Of a stretch of 46,776 nucleotides of DNA, positions 8,978 to 20,262 are shown piece by piece. The notes beneath the pieces were generated by a model. That model was not told where the DNA came from. It searched no databases and saw only the letters and a list, made by a program, of their open reading frames with translations. How positions within the stretch are numbered: the first letter of the stretch is position 1; the number at the start of each line of letters is the position of its first letter. The DNA comes from Zoogloeaceae bacterium (GTDB taxonomy: Bacteria > Pseudomonadota > Gammaproteobacteria > Burkholderiales > Rhodocyclaceae), in assembly GCA_031277315.1 (NCBI GenBank), contig JAITMP010000016.1, positions 1 to 46,776 on the forward strand, given 5' to 3'. A program made the position numbers and the translations under genes.

Positions 8978-9775
8978 ATGGGATTTCTGGCTGGCAAACG
9001 CATCCTCCTCACTGGCTTGCTTTCCAACCGCTCGATCGCTTACGGCATCGCCAAGGCATGCCACCGCGAAGGCGCCAGTCTTGCATTCACTTATCAGAAC
9101 GATCGCTTCAGGGAGCGCATCGCCAAATTCGCCGAGGAATTCGGCAGTCAATGGATTTTCCCCTGCGACGTGGCGGAAGACGCGCAGCTTGACGCGCTGT
9201 TCGCCGAACTGGGCCGGCATTGGGACGGGCTGGACGGTCTGGTGCATTCGATCGCCTTCGCGCCGAGCGAGGCCATCGAGGGCGATTTCCTCGACGGCAT
9301 CAACCGCGAGGCTTTCCGCATCGCCCATGATATTTCGTCCTACAGCTTTCCGGCGCTGGCCAAGGCGGCGCGGCCCATGCTGCTGAAAGGCAACCACGCC
9401 GCGCTGCTGGCGCTCACCTATCTCGGCGCCGAGCGCACCATGCCCAACTACAACACCATGGGTCTGGCCAAGGCCAGTCTGGAAGCCGCCACGCGCTATC
9501 TGGCTTTCTGCCTCGGCCCGCAGGGCATCCGCGCCAACGCCATTTCCGCCGGCCCGATCAAGACGCTGGCCGCTTCCGGCATCGGCAACTTCGGCAAGCT
9601 GCTGGCCTACAACGCCCACCACGCGCCCCTGCGCCGCAACGTCACCATCGAGGAAGTCGGCAACGCCGCCGCCTTCCTGCTCTCCGATCTCGCCAGCGGC
9701 ATCACCGGCGAAATCATGTATGTCGATGGCGGCCTCAACACCACCGCCCTCGGCAACCCGGAACCGTTGCCGTAA
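8978..9775 (+). CDS. fabI: Enoyl-ACP reductase (NADH), FabI
   Basis: 265-residue cytoplasmic enzyme that reduces the enoyl-ACP double bond in the last step of each fatty-acid elongation cycle. The N-terminal dinucleotide site reads [18 protein letters not shown]. The catalytic pair fits the divergent FabI form Tyr-X6-Lys: Y158 and K165 in YNTMGLAK, with the second conserved tyrosine at Y148. Length equals the E. coli enzyme (262). ATG 8978 was chosen over upstream in-frame starts because homologues begin MGFLxGKR, AGGGGA lies just upstream, and the promoter TATAAT sits at 8944-8949. A bidirectional terminator follows. Confidence 0.97.
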   Translation: MGFLAGKRILLTGLLSNRSIAYGIAKACHREGASLAFTYQNDRFRERIAKFAEEFGSQWIFPCDVAEDAQLDALFAELGRHWDGLDGLVHSIAFAPSEAIEGDFLDGINREAFRIAHDISSYSFPALAKAARPMLLKGNHAALLALTYLGAERTMPNYNTMGLAKASLEAATRYLAFCLGPQGIRANAISAGPIKTLAASGIGNFGKLLAYNAHHAPLRRNVTIEEVGNAAAFLLSDLASGITGEIMYVDGGLNTTALGNPEPLP

Positions 9776-9803
9776 TCGCTGCAGCACAACACAGCGCAAC
9801 AAC

Positions 9804-9831
9804 AAAACGGGCTGCCGCGGCAGCCCGTTTT
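9804..9831. terminator. Bidirectional terminator between fabI and ppiD
   Basis: A perfect 28-base palindrome starting AAAACGGGCTGCC and ending in TTTT. A GC-rich stem with T-runs on both strands can stop transcription from fabI (plus) and ppiD (minus), which converge here. Confidence 0.85.
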
Positions 9832-9858
9832 CATGGCAACGAGGATAATGCCGGGCGG

Positions 9859-11775
9859 CTATTCGCCTCCGCTCTCCCCTCTTTCCAGCGCGGCCCGGTT
9901 GATCTGGACGCCATAACGTTCCCGCAAGGCTTCCAGATAGGCGTTGAAATCCTCCATGCCGATCAACTGCGTCAGTTGCGCGCGCTGAACTTTCCGGCGC
10001 GCATCATCGCTGCCCTTGCCGCCGCTGCGAATTTCGGAAACGCGGAACAGCCCGTAAGCGCCGCCGGGCAGGCGAACGCCGGTGTAAGCGGGCAGCTTGC
10101 CGGCCTTGACGGCGAAAATGGCGCGCTGCACATCCGCAGGCAAGCCGCGCATCGGCTGCCGCCCGATAGTCTGCACCGGCCCCCAGGTCAGCGGCACCGC
10201 CTCGCCGCCGTTCAGCCGCGCCAGTTTGTCTTCGCCGTCCTTGTAGGTGAGACGCGCCGTTTCCTCGGCCACCAGCATTTTCTCGATTTCAGCCTTGACC
10301 GATTCGAAAGAACGCAACTCGGCCGGTTTCACTTCCGCGACGCGCGCCGCCACCAGGGTATTCGGCGCCACTTCGACGGCATCCGTATTGCGGCGGTTCT
10401 TCAGGGCGTCATCGGCAAACAGCGCCGAAAACAGTTTTTCGTTGCCCGCCAGCGGGCCGGCGGCAGTCCGATTCGCCGGGTCAAAAAAACCGGTCTGCTG
10501 AACCGGCAGCTTGAACATTTCCGCCGCCGGCTTGAGGCTGTCAGGTTGCTCGTAGACCGTGTTCGAGAAAGTCTCGACCGCTTCGGCGAACTTGCGCGCC
10601 GCCGCCGCGAGCTTGAGTTCCGCCTCGATCGCATGACGCGCCTCCTCGAAGCCGTTCGCGTTGCCCGGTCGGATGCCCGTCAATTGAATGATGTGGAAAC
10701 CGAATTCGCTGCGCACCACGCCGCTGATCTGGTTTTCTTTCAGCGAAAAGGCGGCGTCCGCGAACGGCTTCACCATCCCGTCGCGCGTGAAGAAACCCAG
10801 ATCGCCGCCTTTCACGGCCGATCCCGGATCCTGCGAATGTTCTTTCGCCAGCCTGGCAAAGTCAGCCGGATTTTTCTTCACCTGTTCCAGAAGCGCCTCG
10901 GCCTTGGCCCGCGCCGCCTTCTGCTCGGCCTCCGGCGCATCCGCCGGCGACTCGATCAGGATATGGCTGGCGCGGCGCTCCTCCTGCTTCGCGTATTTGC
11001 TGGCGTCTTTCTCGTAAGCGCTCCGGATTTCCTCCGGCGTGATTTTGATCTGCTCGGCGAAGCCGTCGCGGCTCAGCACAACGAATTCGGCGCGAATCTG
11101 CTGCGGAATCTCGAACTGCTTGCGGTTCTTCTCGTAATACGTCGCGGCGGCATCGGCGGCTAGCTTGACTTGCGCGGCATGCTGCGCGGGCTGGATGATC
11201 GCTTCGCTCACCAGCCGTTCCTCAAGCTGGATGGCGATGATTCTTTCAATCGCCGCGTTCGACACCAGCGCGGTATCGGACACCGCCCGCACAAGCTGCT
11301 GCTGCGTCAGATCCTGCCGCACCTGCGCTTCAAAGCCGGTCTGCGTCAGCCCCTGCGCCTGCAACGCCTGAACGTAGCGTTGCTTGGAGAATTGTCCGTT
11401 TTCCTGCAAGGCTGGAATTGAACCGATGACGTCGATCAACTCGGCATCGCTGATGGCGAAATTCGATTTCGCCGCATGCAGCAGCAGCAGGCGCCGGACC
11501 ACCAGCGCGTCGAGCACGGCTTCGCGCGCTTCCGGCGTATCGAACAAGGCGGGATTGAAATCCGCCCCGGCCTGCTCGCGCAGACGATCCTGCTGCTCGC
11601 GCAGGGTCTGGGCGAATTCCTGCTGCGAAACCGGACTGTCGCCGACGCGGGCAACTTCGCCCGCGCCGCCGCCGCCTCGGAAATAGGAATCCACGCCCCA
11701 GAAAACAAACGGCAGCGTGATGAGAAGCAGGAAACCCTGAACAATCCGTTTATTGTTGCGAACTGCGTCAAACAT
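9859..11775 (-). CDS. ppiD: Periplasmic folding chaperone PpiD (SurA_N / parvulin)
   Basis: 638-residue inner-membrane-anchored periplasmic chaperone that meets proteins leaving the Sec translocon. Residues 1-30 (MFDAVRNNKRIVQGFLLLITLPFVFWGVDSYF is the start region, of which only the first part is basic) form the single membrane anchor. A SurA_N-like helical domain follows (about 35-190). The parvulin domain at about 265-365 contains RRASHILIES, GGDLGFFTRDGMV and FGFHIIQLTGI, and a C-terminal helical region follows. Length matches E. coli PpiD (623). Placement after hupB and two tRNAs is the usual beta/gammaproteobacterial order. Whether the parvulin domain is active cannot be judged here; in E. 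coli it is largely inactive. Confidence 0.95.
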   Translation of the reverse strand: MFDAVRNNKRIVQGFLLLITLPFVFWGVDSYFRGGGGAGEVARVGDSPVSQQEFAQTLREQQDRLREQAGADFNPALFDTPEAREAVLDALVVRRLLLLHAAKSNFAISDAELIDVIGSIPALQENGQFSKQRYVQALQAQGLTQTGFEAQVRQDLTQQQLVRAVSDTALVSNAAIERIIAIQLEERLVSEAIIQPAQHAAQVKLAADAAATYYEKNRKQFEIPQQIRAEFVVLSRDGFAEQIKITPEEIRSAYEKDASKYAKQEERRASHILIESPADAPEAEQKAARAKAEALLEQVKKNPADFARLAKEHSQDPGSAVKGGDLGFFTRDGMVKPFADAAFSLKENQISGVVRSEFGFHIIQLTGIRPGNANGFEEARHAIEAELKLAAAARKFAEAVETFSNTVYEQPDSLKPAAEMFKLPVQQTGFFDPANRTAAGPLAGNEKLFSALFADDALKNRRNTDAVEVAPNTLVAARVAEVKPAELRSFESVKAEIEKMLVAEETARLTYKDGEDKLARLNGGEAVPLTWGPVQTIGRQPMRGLPADVQRAIFAVKAGKLPAYTGVRLPGGAYGLFRVSEIRSGGKGSDDARRKVQRAQLTQLIGMEDFNAYLEALRERYGVQINRAALERGESGGE

Positions 11776-11805
11776 GCTCGACCATCCTGAAGAACCGAAC
11801 GATAG

Positions 11806-11834
11806 AAAAAAAGGCGAACTCGCGTTCGCCTTTT
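11806..11834 (-). terminator. Terminator of the tRNA-Val/tRNA-Asp unit
   Basis: An 11-bp perfect stem (11809-11819 with 11824-11834) closes a 4-base loop. On the minus strand it is followed by a run of seven T, the textbook intrinsic form. It lies between tRNA-Asp and the ppiD start, so ppiD probably has its own promoter or relies on read-through. Confidence 0.85.
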
Positions 11835-11842
11835 ATCGGTTT

Positions 11843-11919
11843 TGGCGGAGTGGACGGGACTCGAACCCGCGACCCCCGGCGTGACAGGCCGGTATTCTAA
11901 CCGACTGAACTACCACTCC
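11843..11919 (-). tRNA. tRNA-Asp (GTC)
   Basis: 77 bases including an encoded CCA. The acceptor stem GGAGTGG pairs with CCACTCC, the anticodon loop CTGTCAC carries GTC, and the T arm GGTTCGAGTCC is intact. Confidence 0.96.
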
Positions 11920-11945
11920 TGAACTCTTGCATTTTCTTGCCGCCG

Positions 11946-11969
11946 GCCAGGATGGTCACGCATCCTGGC
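11946..11969. other. Hairpin in the spacer between the two tRNAs
   Basis: A 9-bp perfect inverted repeat (11946-11954 with 11961-11969) with a 6-base loop fills the spacer between tRNA-Val and tRNA-Asp. It lacks a T-run, so it is more likely a processing signal for the joint transcript than a terminator. This is inference. Confidence 0.4.
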
Positions 11970-12045
11970 TGGTGGGTGCTGACGGGATCGAACCGCCGAC
12001 ATTCGCCTTGTAAGGGCGACGCTCTACCAGCTGAGCTAAGCACCC
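11970..12045 (-). tRNA. tRNA-Val (TAC)
   Basis: 76 bases including an encoded CCA. The acceptor GGGTGCT pairs with AGCACCC, the anticodon loop CTTACAA carries TAC, and the D arm (TAGCTCAGCTGGTAGAGC) and T arm are standard. Confidence 0.96.
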
Positions 12046-12108
12046 GCTCGCTCTCGTCAGATGGCATATCAAATGGCATACCACTCACATGCCGCTGACG
12101 AAACCGCG

Positions 12109-12381
12109 CTAGTTTATCGCATCTTTGAGCGCCTTTCCAGCGCGGAACTTCGGCACCCGCGCCGATTTGATCTTGAGCGGCGCGCCAGTGCGGGGATTGC
12201 GGCCATTGCGCGCGGCGCGCTTGCCGACATAAAACGTGCCGAAGCCGACCAGCGTCACCATGCCGCCTTTTTTCAAGGAAGTTCTGATTGCGCCGACAGC
12301 GGCATCCAGCGCCCGGCCGGCAGCAGCCTTGGAAATGTCCGCCGACTTGGCGATCTGATCAATAAGTTCCGATTTGTTCAC
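12109..12381 (-). CDS. hupB: DNA-binding protein HU-beta
   Basis: 90-residue nucleoid protein that bends DNA as a dimer. It has the helical dimerisation part ([20 protein letters not shown]) and the beta-arm region ([20 protein letters not shown]) with the family Pro near residue 63. Length is exactly that of HU. The start is GTG at 12381 with a GAGGGGG Shine-Dalgarno about 6 bases upstream. It lies directly downstream of lon, as in most proteobacteria, but has its own good promoter in the intervening 106 bases. Confidence 0.96.
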   Translation of the reverse strand: MNKSELIDQIAKSADISKAAAGRALDAAVGAIRTSLKKGGMVTLVGFGTFYVGKRAARNGRNPRTGAPLKIKSARVPKFRAGKALKDAIN

Positions 12382-12440
12382 GAAGACCCCCTCTGCTCTA
12401 AGTTGATGAATGAAGAACGACGAATGAAAAATGAAGGCGC

Positions 12441-12479
12441 TTTATAGCAAGCCGAAAAACCCCGTGTCAACCGTGTCAA
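12441..12479 (-). promoter_or_regulatory. hupB promoter with a tandemly duplicated -35 box
   Basis: On the minus strand a perfect TTGACA (12470-12465) and TATAAA (12446-12441) are 18 bases apart. Immediately upstream the 9-base unit TTGACACGG is repeated exactly (12479-12471 and 12470-12462), giving a second TTGACA. Only the downstream copy is correctly spaced from the -10. Confidence 0.75.
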
Positions 12480-12487
12480 GCCGCTTT

Positions 12488-14899
<2,412 letters not shown>

Positions 14900-14940
14900 G
14901 ATGTTTTCCTTTTTTACAAGTAAGGACAGCAGCCGTCTTT

Positions 14941-14968
14941 ATCTGTGGGCGGCGGCCGGAAATTCAAG
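14941..14968 (-). promoter_or_regulatory. Candidate heat-shock (sigma32) promoter of lon
   Basis: On the minus strand CTTGAA (14968-14963) is followed after 13 bases by CCCACAGAT (14949-14941). The -35 matches the sigma32 consensus CTTGAA well and the -10 only partly matches CCCCATNT. lon is a heat-shock gene in E. coli, which supports the reading. Confidence 0.45.
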
Positions 14969-15001
14969 CCGGGGCCGGAAAGCGCGCCCGGCCGGGCCAT
15001 C

Positions 15002-16264
15002 TCAGTTGGAGCCTGCGACCTTCGGCTGGTCGGCGTAGATGAGAATCGGCTTGGCGCCGTTTTCGATCATGCCTTCGTCGACCACCACCTTGGTGACATT
15101 CTCCATGTCGGGCAGTTCATACATCGAGTCGAGCAGCACCGATTCGAGAATCGAGCGCAGGCCGCGCGCGCCCGTCTTGCGCTTGAGCGCCCTGCGGGCG
15201 ATGGCTTGCAGGGCTTGCGGACGGATTTCCAGTTCCACGCCTTCCATGGCAAAGAGCTTGTGATACTGCTTGATGAGCGCGTTTTTCGGCTCGACCAGAA
15301 TTTCCATCAGTGCGGCTTCGTTCAGCTCGTGCAGGGTCGCCACCACCGGCAGACGGCCGACGAACTCGGGAATCAGGCCGAACTTGATGAGGTCTTCCGG
15401 CTCGATCATGCGCAGGGTTTCGGTGACATCCTTGCTATCGCGGCTTTTCACCTCCGCGCCGAAGCCGATGCCGGCCTGCTCCGTCCGGTTGCGGATGACT
15501 TTCTCCAGCCCGTCGAAAGCGCCACCGCAGATGAACAGGATGTTGGTGGTGTCGACCTGCACGAAATCCTGATTCGGGTGCTTGCGGCCGCCCTGCGGCG
15601 GCACGGCGGCGATAGTGCCTTCGATCAGCTTCAGCAGCGCCTGCTGCACGCCTTCGCCCGACACGTCGCGGGTGATCGAGGGGTTGTCGCTCTTGCGGGA
15701 AATCTTGTCGATCTCGTCGATGTAGACGATGCCTTGCTGCGCCTTTTCGACTTCGTAATCGCATTTCTGCAACAGCTTCTGGATGATGTTCTCGACATCC
15801 TCGCCGACATAGCCGGCTTCCGTCAGCGTCGTCGCGTCGGCCATGACGAAGGGCACGTTGAGCAGGCGCGCCAGCGTCTGCGCCAGCAGCGTCTTGCCGG
15901 AGCCGGTCGGCCCGATCAGCAGAATGTTGCTCTTGGAAAGCTCCACCTCGTCGCTTTTCGACAGATGCTTGAGGCGCTTGTAGTGGTTGTAGACCGCCAC
16001 CGACAAAATCCGCTTGGCGGGATCCTGACCGATGACGTACTGGTCGAGGATGGCGCAGATCTCCTTCGGCGTCGGCAGGTCGCTGGCGCTCTTGCCGCCG
16101 TGGTCGGCGGCAATCTCGTCGCGGATGATGTCGTTGCACAGTTCGATGCATTCATCACAGATGAAAACCGACGGCCCGGCGATGAGCTTGCGCACCTCGT
16201 GCTGGCTCTTGCCGCAGAAGGAACAGTAGAGGAGCTTCTCGCTCGAAGTTTTCTTGTCCGTCAT
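15002..16264 (-). CDS. clpX: ClpXP protease ATPase subunit ClpX
   Basis: 420-residue AAA+ unfoldase that feeds substrates into ClpP. The N-terminal zinc-binding domain has the four cysteines (CSFC and CDEC, residues 14-41). The ATPase part has Walker A GPTGSGKT, Walker [11 protein letters not shown] and the pore loop region GYVGEDVE. The ClpP-docking IGF-type loop reads GIGFGAEV. Length matches E. coli (424). ATG 16264 has GGAG 6-9 bases upstream. It follows clpP after 45 bases and is probably co-transcribed with tig and clpP. Confidence 0.98.
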   Translation of the reverse strand: MTDKKTSSEKLLYCSFCGKSQHEVRKLIAGPSVFICDECIELCNDIIRDEIAADHGGKSASDLPTPKEICAILDQYVIGQDPAKRILSVAVYNHYKRLKHLSKSDEVELSKSNILLIGPTGSGKTLLAQTLARLLNVPFVMADATTLTEAGYVGEDVENIIQKLLQKCDYEVEKAQQGIVYIDEIDKISRKSDNPSITRDVSGEGVQQALLKLIEGTIAAVPPQGGRKHPNQDFVQVDTTNILFICGGAFDGLEKVIRNRTEQAGIGFGAEVKSRDSKDVTETLRMIEPEDLIKFGLIPEFVGRLPVVATLHELNEAALMEILVEPKNALIKQYHKLFAMEGVELEIRPQALQAIARRALKRKTGARGLRSILESVLLDSMYELPDMENVTKVVVDEGMIENGAKPILIYADQPKVAGSN

Positions 16265-16309
16265 GCGCGTCTCCGCTGCCTTGTTGTTCTTGCCTGTTTG
16301 CTTGCCCGT

Positions 16310-16996
16310 TTAGTTTGCTTGCGCCGCCGTCTCGGCGCGGCTCGTCAGCACCTTGTCGACCAGCCCGTATTCGACGGCATCGGCGGCCGAGAGGAAGTTG
16401 TCGCGATCCGTATCGCGCTCGATGCGCTCGACCGGCTGGCCGGTGTGCAGGGACATCAGTTCGTTCAGGCGCGCGCGCAGCTTGAGGATTTCCTTGGCGT
16501 GAATCTCGATGTCCGAAGCCTGGCCCTGAAAACCGCCGAGCGGCTGATGGATCATGACGCGCGAATTGGGCAGGCAGAACCGCTTGCCTTTCGCGCCGGC
16601 CGTCAGCAGGAAAGCGCCCATGCTCGCCGCCTGGCCGACGCACAGCGTCGACACATCCGGCTTGATGAACTGCATCGTGTCGTAAATGGCCAATCCGGCC
16701 GACACCGAACCGCCCGGCGAATTGATGTAGAAGTGAATGTCCTTGTCCGGGTTTTCCGACTCAAGGAAAAGCAGTTGCGCGACGATCAGGTTGGCGGTGG
16801 CGTCGTTGACCGGGCCGACGAGGAAAATCAGGCGTTCCTTGAGCAGGCGCGAATAGATGTCGTAGGCGCGTTCGCCGCGCCCGCTCTGTTCGATCACCAT
16901 GGGAATCAGGCCCAAAGCCTGGGGTTCCTGAAATTCCCGGCGCTCCTGCTGCCCGTTGCGGTTGCCGTAAATCATGCTTGCGTCCAGCGGCATCAT
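16310..16996 (-). CDS. clpP: ATP-dependent Clp protease proteolytic subunit ClpP
   Basis: 228-residue serine protease that forms the double heptameric chamber. Catalytic triad is complete: Ser125 (GQAASMG), His150 (MIHQPLGG) and Asp199 (RDTDRDNF), at the same mutual spacing as in E. coli. The N terminus is about 20 residues longer than the E. coli precursor; a later start (Met8, MIYGNRNG) is possible. The ATG at 16996 overlaps the tig stop as ATGA, arguing for coupled translation and for the upstream start. Confidence 0.97.
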   Translation of the reverse strand: MMPLDASMIYGNRNGQQERREFQEPQALGLIPMVIEQSGRGERAYDIYSRLLKERLIFLVGPVNDATANLIVAQLLFLESENPDKDIHFYINSPGGSVSAGLAIYDTMQFIKPDVSTLCVGQAASMGAFLLTAGAKGKRFCLPNSRVMIHQPLGGFQGQASDIEIHAKEILKLRARLNELMSLHTGQPVERIERDTDRDNFLSAADAVEYGLVDKVLTSRAETAAQAN

Positions 16997-18333
16997 GCCG
17001 CATTACCCATCAGTTCGTCAAAAGAGACGGCCTTGTCGGTCGTCTGCGCGTTCGCCATCACCCAATCCACCACGTTTTCCTCGATCGCCAGCGCCTCGAC
17101 CTGCGCCAGCCGTTGCGGCTGCGCGTAATACCAGCGCACCACTTCCTCGGGCTGCTCGTAGGATTGCGCCTGCTCGTCGATCAATCCGCGCACCTGCTCC
17201 GGCTTGGCTTGCAGCGCATTTTCCTTCACCGCCTGCGCGATGAGCAAGCCCAGTTTGACCCGGCGCTCGGCTTGCGTCGAAAACCAGGTGGCGTCGATGG
17301 GAATGTTCTTGATGTCGGCGCCGCGATTCGCCAGATCCTGGCGGGCGGCGTCCGCCATGGATTCCGCTTCCTGCCCGACCAGCGCCTGCGGCACTTCCAG
17401 CGGATTGGCGTCGAGCAGCGCCTGCATCGCCTGCTCCTTGACGCGGGCCTTGATGCGTTTTTTAACCTCGCTTTCGAGATTCGAGCGAATCTCGGCGCGC
17501 ATCTTCGCCATGTCGCCGTCGGCGATGCCGAGGGCCTTGGCGAAATCCGCGTCGACCGCCGGCAGTTGCGGCGCTTCAACCGTTTTCACGGTGACATCGA
17601 AACTGACTTGCTTGCCGGCCAGTTCGGCGACCTGATAGTCCGCCGGAAACGTCATCTCGAAAGTCCGGCTCTCGCCGACCTTGAGGCCGAGAATGCCGTT
17701 TTCAAAATCTGGCAGCATGCGCCCTTCGCCCAGCACGACCGGATAATCGGCGGCCTGCCCGCCTTGGAATACCTCGCCGTTCAGCTTGCCGGTGAAGTCA
17801 ATGACGACGCGATCGCCCCGCTCGGCGGCACGCTCGGCCTTGCTGAAAGTGACGCGCTGCCTGCGCAGGACGTCGAGCGTCTTGTCGACCTCGCCCTCGC
17901 CCACTTCGAGTTGGGGCCGCTCGATGGTCTTCCCGGCTACGCTGTTCAGCGTCACCTCGGGATAAATCTCGAACACGGCGGAAAATTCCAGCCGGGACGC
18001 ATCGGCGCCGTTTTTCGGCTCGATGCGCGGATAACCCGCCACGCGCAAATTCTGCTCGCGCACGGCGTCGCCGAAAGCCTTTTCGACCGCTTCGCCGATG
18101 GCTTCGTTGCGGGCCTGGGCGCCGTAATGCTGCTCGACCATCCTGAACGGCACTTTGCCGGGACGGAAGCCGGACATTTTCACCGTGCGCGCCATCTTTT
18201 TCAGGCGCTGGGCGACATCTTTTTCGATCTCTGCCGCCGACACCGCCATGTCGATGCGGCGCTCCAGGGAACTGGGGCTGGGATTGGAAGTTGAACTGGC
18301 GGCGACGTCTTCGGGTTGCGGGTTTGTCTGCAT
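16993..18333 (-). CDS. tig: Trigger factor
   Basis: 446-residue ribosome-bound chaperone and peptidyl-prolyl isomerase that meets nascent chains. The ribosome-binding signature GFRPGKVP is at about residues 55-62, the FKBP-like domain ([20 protein letters not shown]) at about 165-245, and the helical C-terminal chaperone domain follows. It carries about 15 extra polar residues at the N terminus ([14 protein letters not shown]) compared with E. coli, so the true start might be a little further downstream. It is the first protein gene of the tig-clpP-clpX unit, 60 bases after tRNA-Leu. Confidence 0.96.
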   Translation of the reverse strand: MQTNPQPEDVAASSTSNPSPSSLERRIDMAVSAAEIEKDVAQRLKKMARTVKMSGFRPGKVPFRMVEQHYGAQARNEAIGEAVEKAFGDAVREQNLRVAGYPRIEPKNGADASRLEFSAVFEIYPEVTLNSVAGKTIERPQLEVGEGEVDKTLDVLRRQRVTFSKAERAAERGDRVVIDFTGKLNGEVFQGGQAADYPVVLGEGRMLPDFENGILGLKVGESRTFEMTFPADYQVAELAGKQVSFDVTVKTVEAPQLPAVDADFAKALGIADGDMAKMRAEIRSNLESEVKKRIKARVKEQAMQALLDANPLEVPQALVGQEAESMADAARQDLANRGADIKNIPIDATWFSTQAERRVKLGLLIAQAVKENALQAKPEQVRGLIDEQAQSYEQPEEVVRWYYAQPQRLAQVEALAIEENVVDWVMANAQTTDKAVSFDELMGNAA

Positions 18334-18393
18334 GAAAAATCCTGGACTGGATCAGTGAGTTGAGTGAGAAGTGAATCGGTCTGTCAGGCGGCT

Positions 18394-18478
18394 TGGTGCG
18401 AAGGGCGGGACTTGAACCCGCACGCCTCGCGGCGCTGGAACCTAAATCCAGTGCGTCTGCCAATTCCGCCACCTTCGC
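18394..18478 (-). tRNA. tRNA-Leu (TAG)
   Basis: 85 bases including an encoded CCA, with the long variable arm of class II tRNAs. Acceptor GCGAAGG pairs with CCTTCGC, and the anticodon stem-loop CTGGA-TTTAGGT-TCCAG carries TAG. It sits immediately upstream of tig on the same strand. Confidence 0.96.
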
Positions 18479-18482
18479 ATGC

Positions 18483-18511
18483 TGTCATTCTACCGCAATA
18501 CCCCCTATACT
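18483..18511 (+). promoter_or_regulatory. Candidate hpnCDE promoter
   Basis: A TATACT -10 (18506-18511) lies 17 bases after a poor -35 (TGTCAT, 18483-18488). On the opposite strand TAGAAT (18492-18487) could be the -10 for tRNA-Leu, so the two divergent promoters would overlap in about 30 bases. Confidence 0.4.
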
Positions 18512-18584
18512 GGCGACCCCGGACAGGGCGCGGACACTCGCCCGCATCCGCCAAATAACGCTTCACGCGCCGGGGTTTTTCGCA

Positions 18585-19430
18585 ATGCCGGTCGACCACT
18601 ACGAGAATTTTCCCGTCGCCTCCCTGCTGCTGCCGGCCCGCCTGCGCGAGTCGGTAAAAGCGATCTACGCCTTCGCGCGCAGCGCCGACGACATCGCCGA
18701 CGAAGGCATGGCGAGCGACGCCGAACGGCTGGCCGAACTCAAACGCTATCAATCCGAACTGGACGCCATCGAAGCCGGCCAGCCGACGCGGGACGCGCTG
18801 TTCCTGCGCTTGCGCTCAACCATTCTCGACCATGATTTGCCCCTGCAGCCGTTCCGCGATCTGCTCGACGCCTTCAGTCAGGACGTGACGTGGAAACGGT
18901 ATGCCACTTTCGCCGAACTGATGGATTACTGCCGCCGCTCGGCGGATCCGGTCGGCCGTCTGCTGCTGCGCCTGTTCGGGCATGACGACGCCCGCAGCCG
19001 TCCGCTCTCGGACAGCATTTGCAGCAGCTTGCAGCTCATCAATCACTGGCAGGACATCGCCATCGACTGGCGCAAGGGCCGCGTCTATCTGCCGCAGGAT
19101 GAACTGGCGCGCTTCGGCGTCGACGAGATCCAGATCGCCGAAGGGCGTTGCGATGCCGCTTGGTCGGCGCTGATGGATTTCCAGATCGAACGTGCCCGCG
19201 CCATGATGATCGCCGGCAGCCCGCTGGCGCGCGCCCTGCCCGGACGCATCGGCTTCGAGTTGCGGCTGATCGTCGCCGGCGGCCTGCGCGTGCTCGACAA
19301 ACTGCGCGATGCGCGCGGCGATGTTTTCCGCCGCCGGCCCGTCATCATGCAACGCGACTGGCCGGGCCTTCTGCTGCGCGCCCTCCTGCTGCGCGCGCCC
19401 TCTTGCCGCGCCGCTCCCGAACCGACATGA
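18585..19430 (+). CDS. hpnC: Squalene pathway enzyme HpnC (hydroxysqualene synthase)
   Basis: 281-residue trans-isoprenyl diphosphate synthase-like enzyme. In the known HpnCDE route it converts presqualene diphosphate to hydroxysqualene. Both Asp-rich motifs are present: SADDIADE near residue 35 and HWQDIAIDWRKGRVYLP near 155. ATG 18585 starts MPVDHYENFPVASLLLP, as in homologues; in-frame codons further upstream run into tRNA-Leu and were discarded. The stop overlaps the hpnD ATG as ATGA. First gene of hpnCDE. Confidence 0.94.
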   Translation: MPVDHYENFPVASLLLPARLRESVKAIYAFARSADDIADEGMASDAERLAELKRYQSELDAIEAGQPTRDALFLRLRSTILDHDLPLQPFRDLLDAFSQDVTWKRYATFAELMDYCRRSADPVGRLLLRLFGHDDARSRPLSDSICSSLQLINHWQDIAIDWRKGRVYLPQDELARFGVDEIQIAEGRCDAAWSALMDFQIERARAMMIAGSPLARALPGRIGFELRLIVAGGLRVLDKLRDARGDVFRRRPVIMQRDWPGLLLRALLLRAPSCRAAPEPT

Positions 19431-20260
19431 GCCCGGATGCGTATTGCCAGAAAAAGGCGGCCGGCAGCGGCTCCAGCTTCTACTACAGCTTTCTGTTCCT
19501 GCCGCCGGAACGTCGCCGCGCCATCACCGCCCTGTATGCCTTCTGCCGCGAAGTCGACGATGTCGTCGATGAATACGCCGATCCGCGCCAGGCGCATGAA
19601 AAACTCGCCGGATGGCGCGCCGAACTGGCGGAAACCTGGGCCGGCAGGCCGAGCCATCCCGTCACCCTGGCGCTGGCGGCGGCGCTGCGCGACTTCGCCC
19701 TGCCGCGTGAACTGCTGGCGGAAATCATCGACGGCATGGAGATGGATCTGACGCAGCACCGCTACGCCGACTTCAAGGCGCTGCGCCTCTACTGCTACCG
19801 CGTCGCCAGCACGGTCGGTCTGCTGGCGGCGGAAATTTTCGGCTACACCGACCGGCGCACCCTGAAATACGCCCACGACCTCGGCCTCGCCTTCCAGCTC
19901 ACCAACATCATCCGCGATGTCGGCGAGGATGCCCGCCGTGGCCGCATCTACCTGCCCGCCGACGAACTGGAACGCTTCGGCGTGCGCGCCGAAGACATCC
20001 TCCAGACGCGCTATTCGGATGCGTTTCGGCGCCTGATCGAATTCCAGATCGAACGCGCCGAAGGGTATTACGCGCAAGCCCTTGCCCGGCTGCCGGCGCA
20101 AGACCGCCGCGCGCAGCGGCCGGGGCTGGCGATGGCAGCGATCTACCGCGTCCTGCTGCACAAGATCCGCCGCCAGGGCTGCCGCGTGCTTGACCGCCGC
20201 GCAACGCTCCCGCCGGCGCACAGGCTGTGGCTGGCCTGGCGCGCCTGGCGCGCGGGCTGA
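19427..20260 (+). CDS. hpnD: Presqualene diphosphate synthase HpnD
   Basis: 277-residue enzyme that condenses two farnesyl diphosphates to presqualene diphosphate. The landmarks are YAFCREVDDVVDE (first Asp-rich motif, about residues 38-50), YCYRVASTVGLL and NIIRDVGEDARRGRIYLP (second Asp-rich motif). Related to, but distinct from, the adjacent hpnC, as expected of an old duplication. ATG 19427 overlaps the hpnC stop, so translation is probably coupled. Both active-site motifs are intact. Confidence 0.94.
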   Translation: MSPDAYCQKKAAGSGSSFYYSFLFLPPERRRAITALYAFCREVDDVVDEYADPRQAHEKLAGWRAELAETWAGRPSHPVTLALAAALRDFALPRELLAEIIDGMEMDLTQHRYADFKALRLYCYRVASTVGLLAAEIFGYTDRRTLKYAHDLGLAFQLTNIIRDVGEDARRGRIYLPADELERFGVRAEDILQTRYSDAFRRLIEFQIERAEGYYAQALARLPAQDRRAQRPGLAMAAIYRVLLHKIRRQGCRVLDRRATLPPAHRLWLAWRAWRAG

Positions 20261-20262
20261 CC

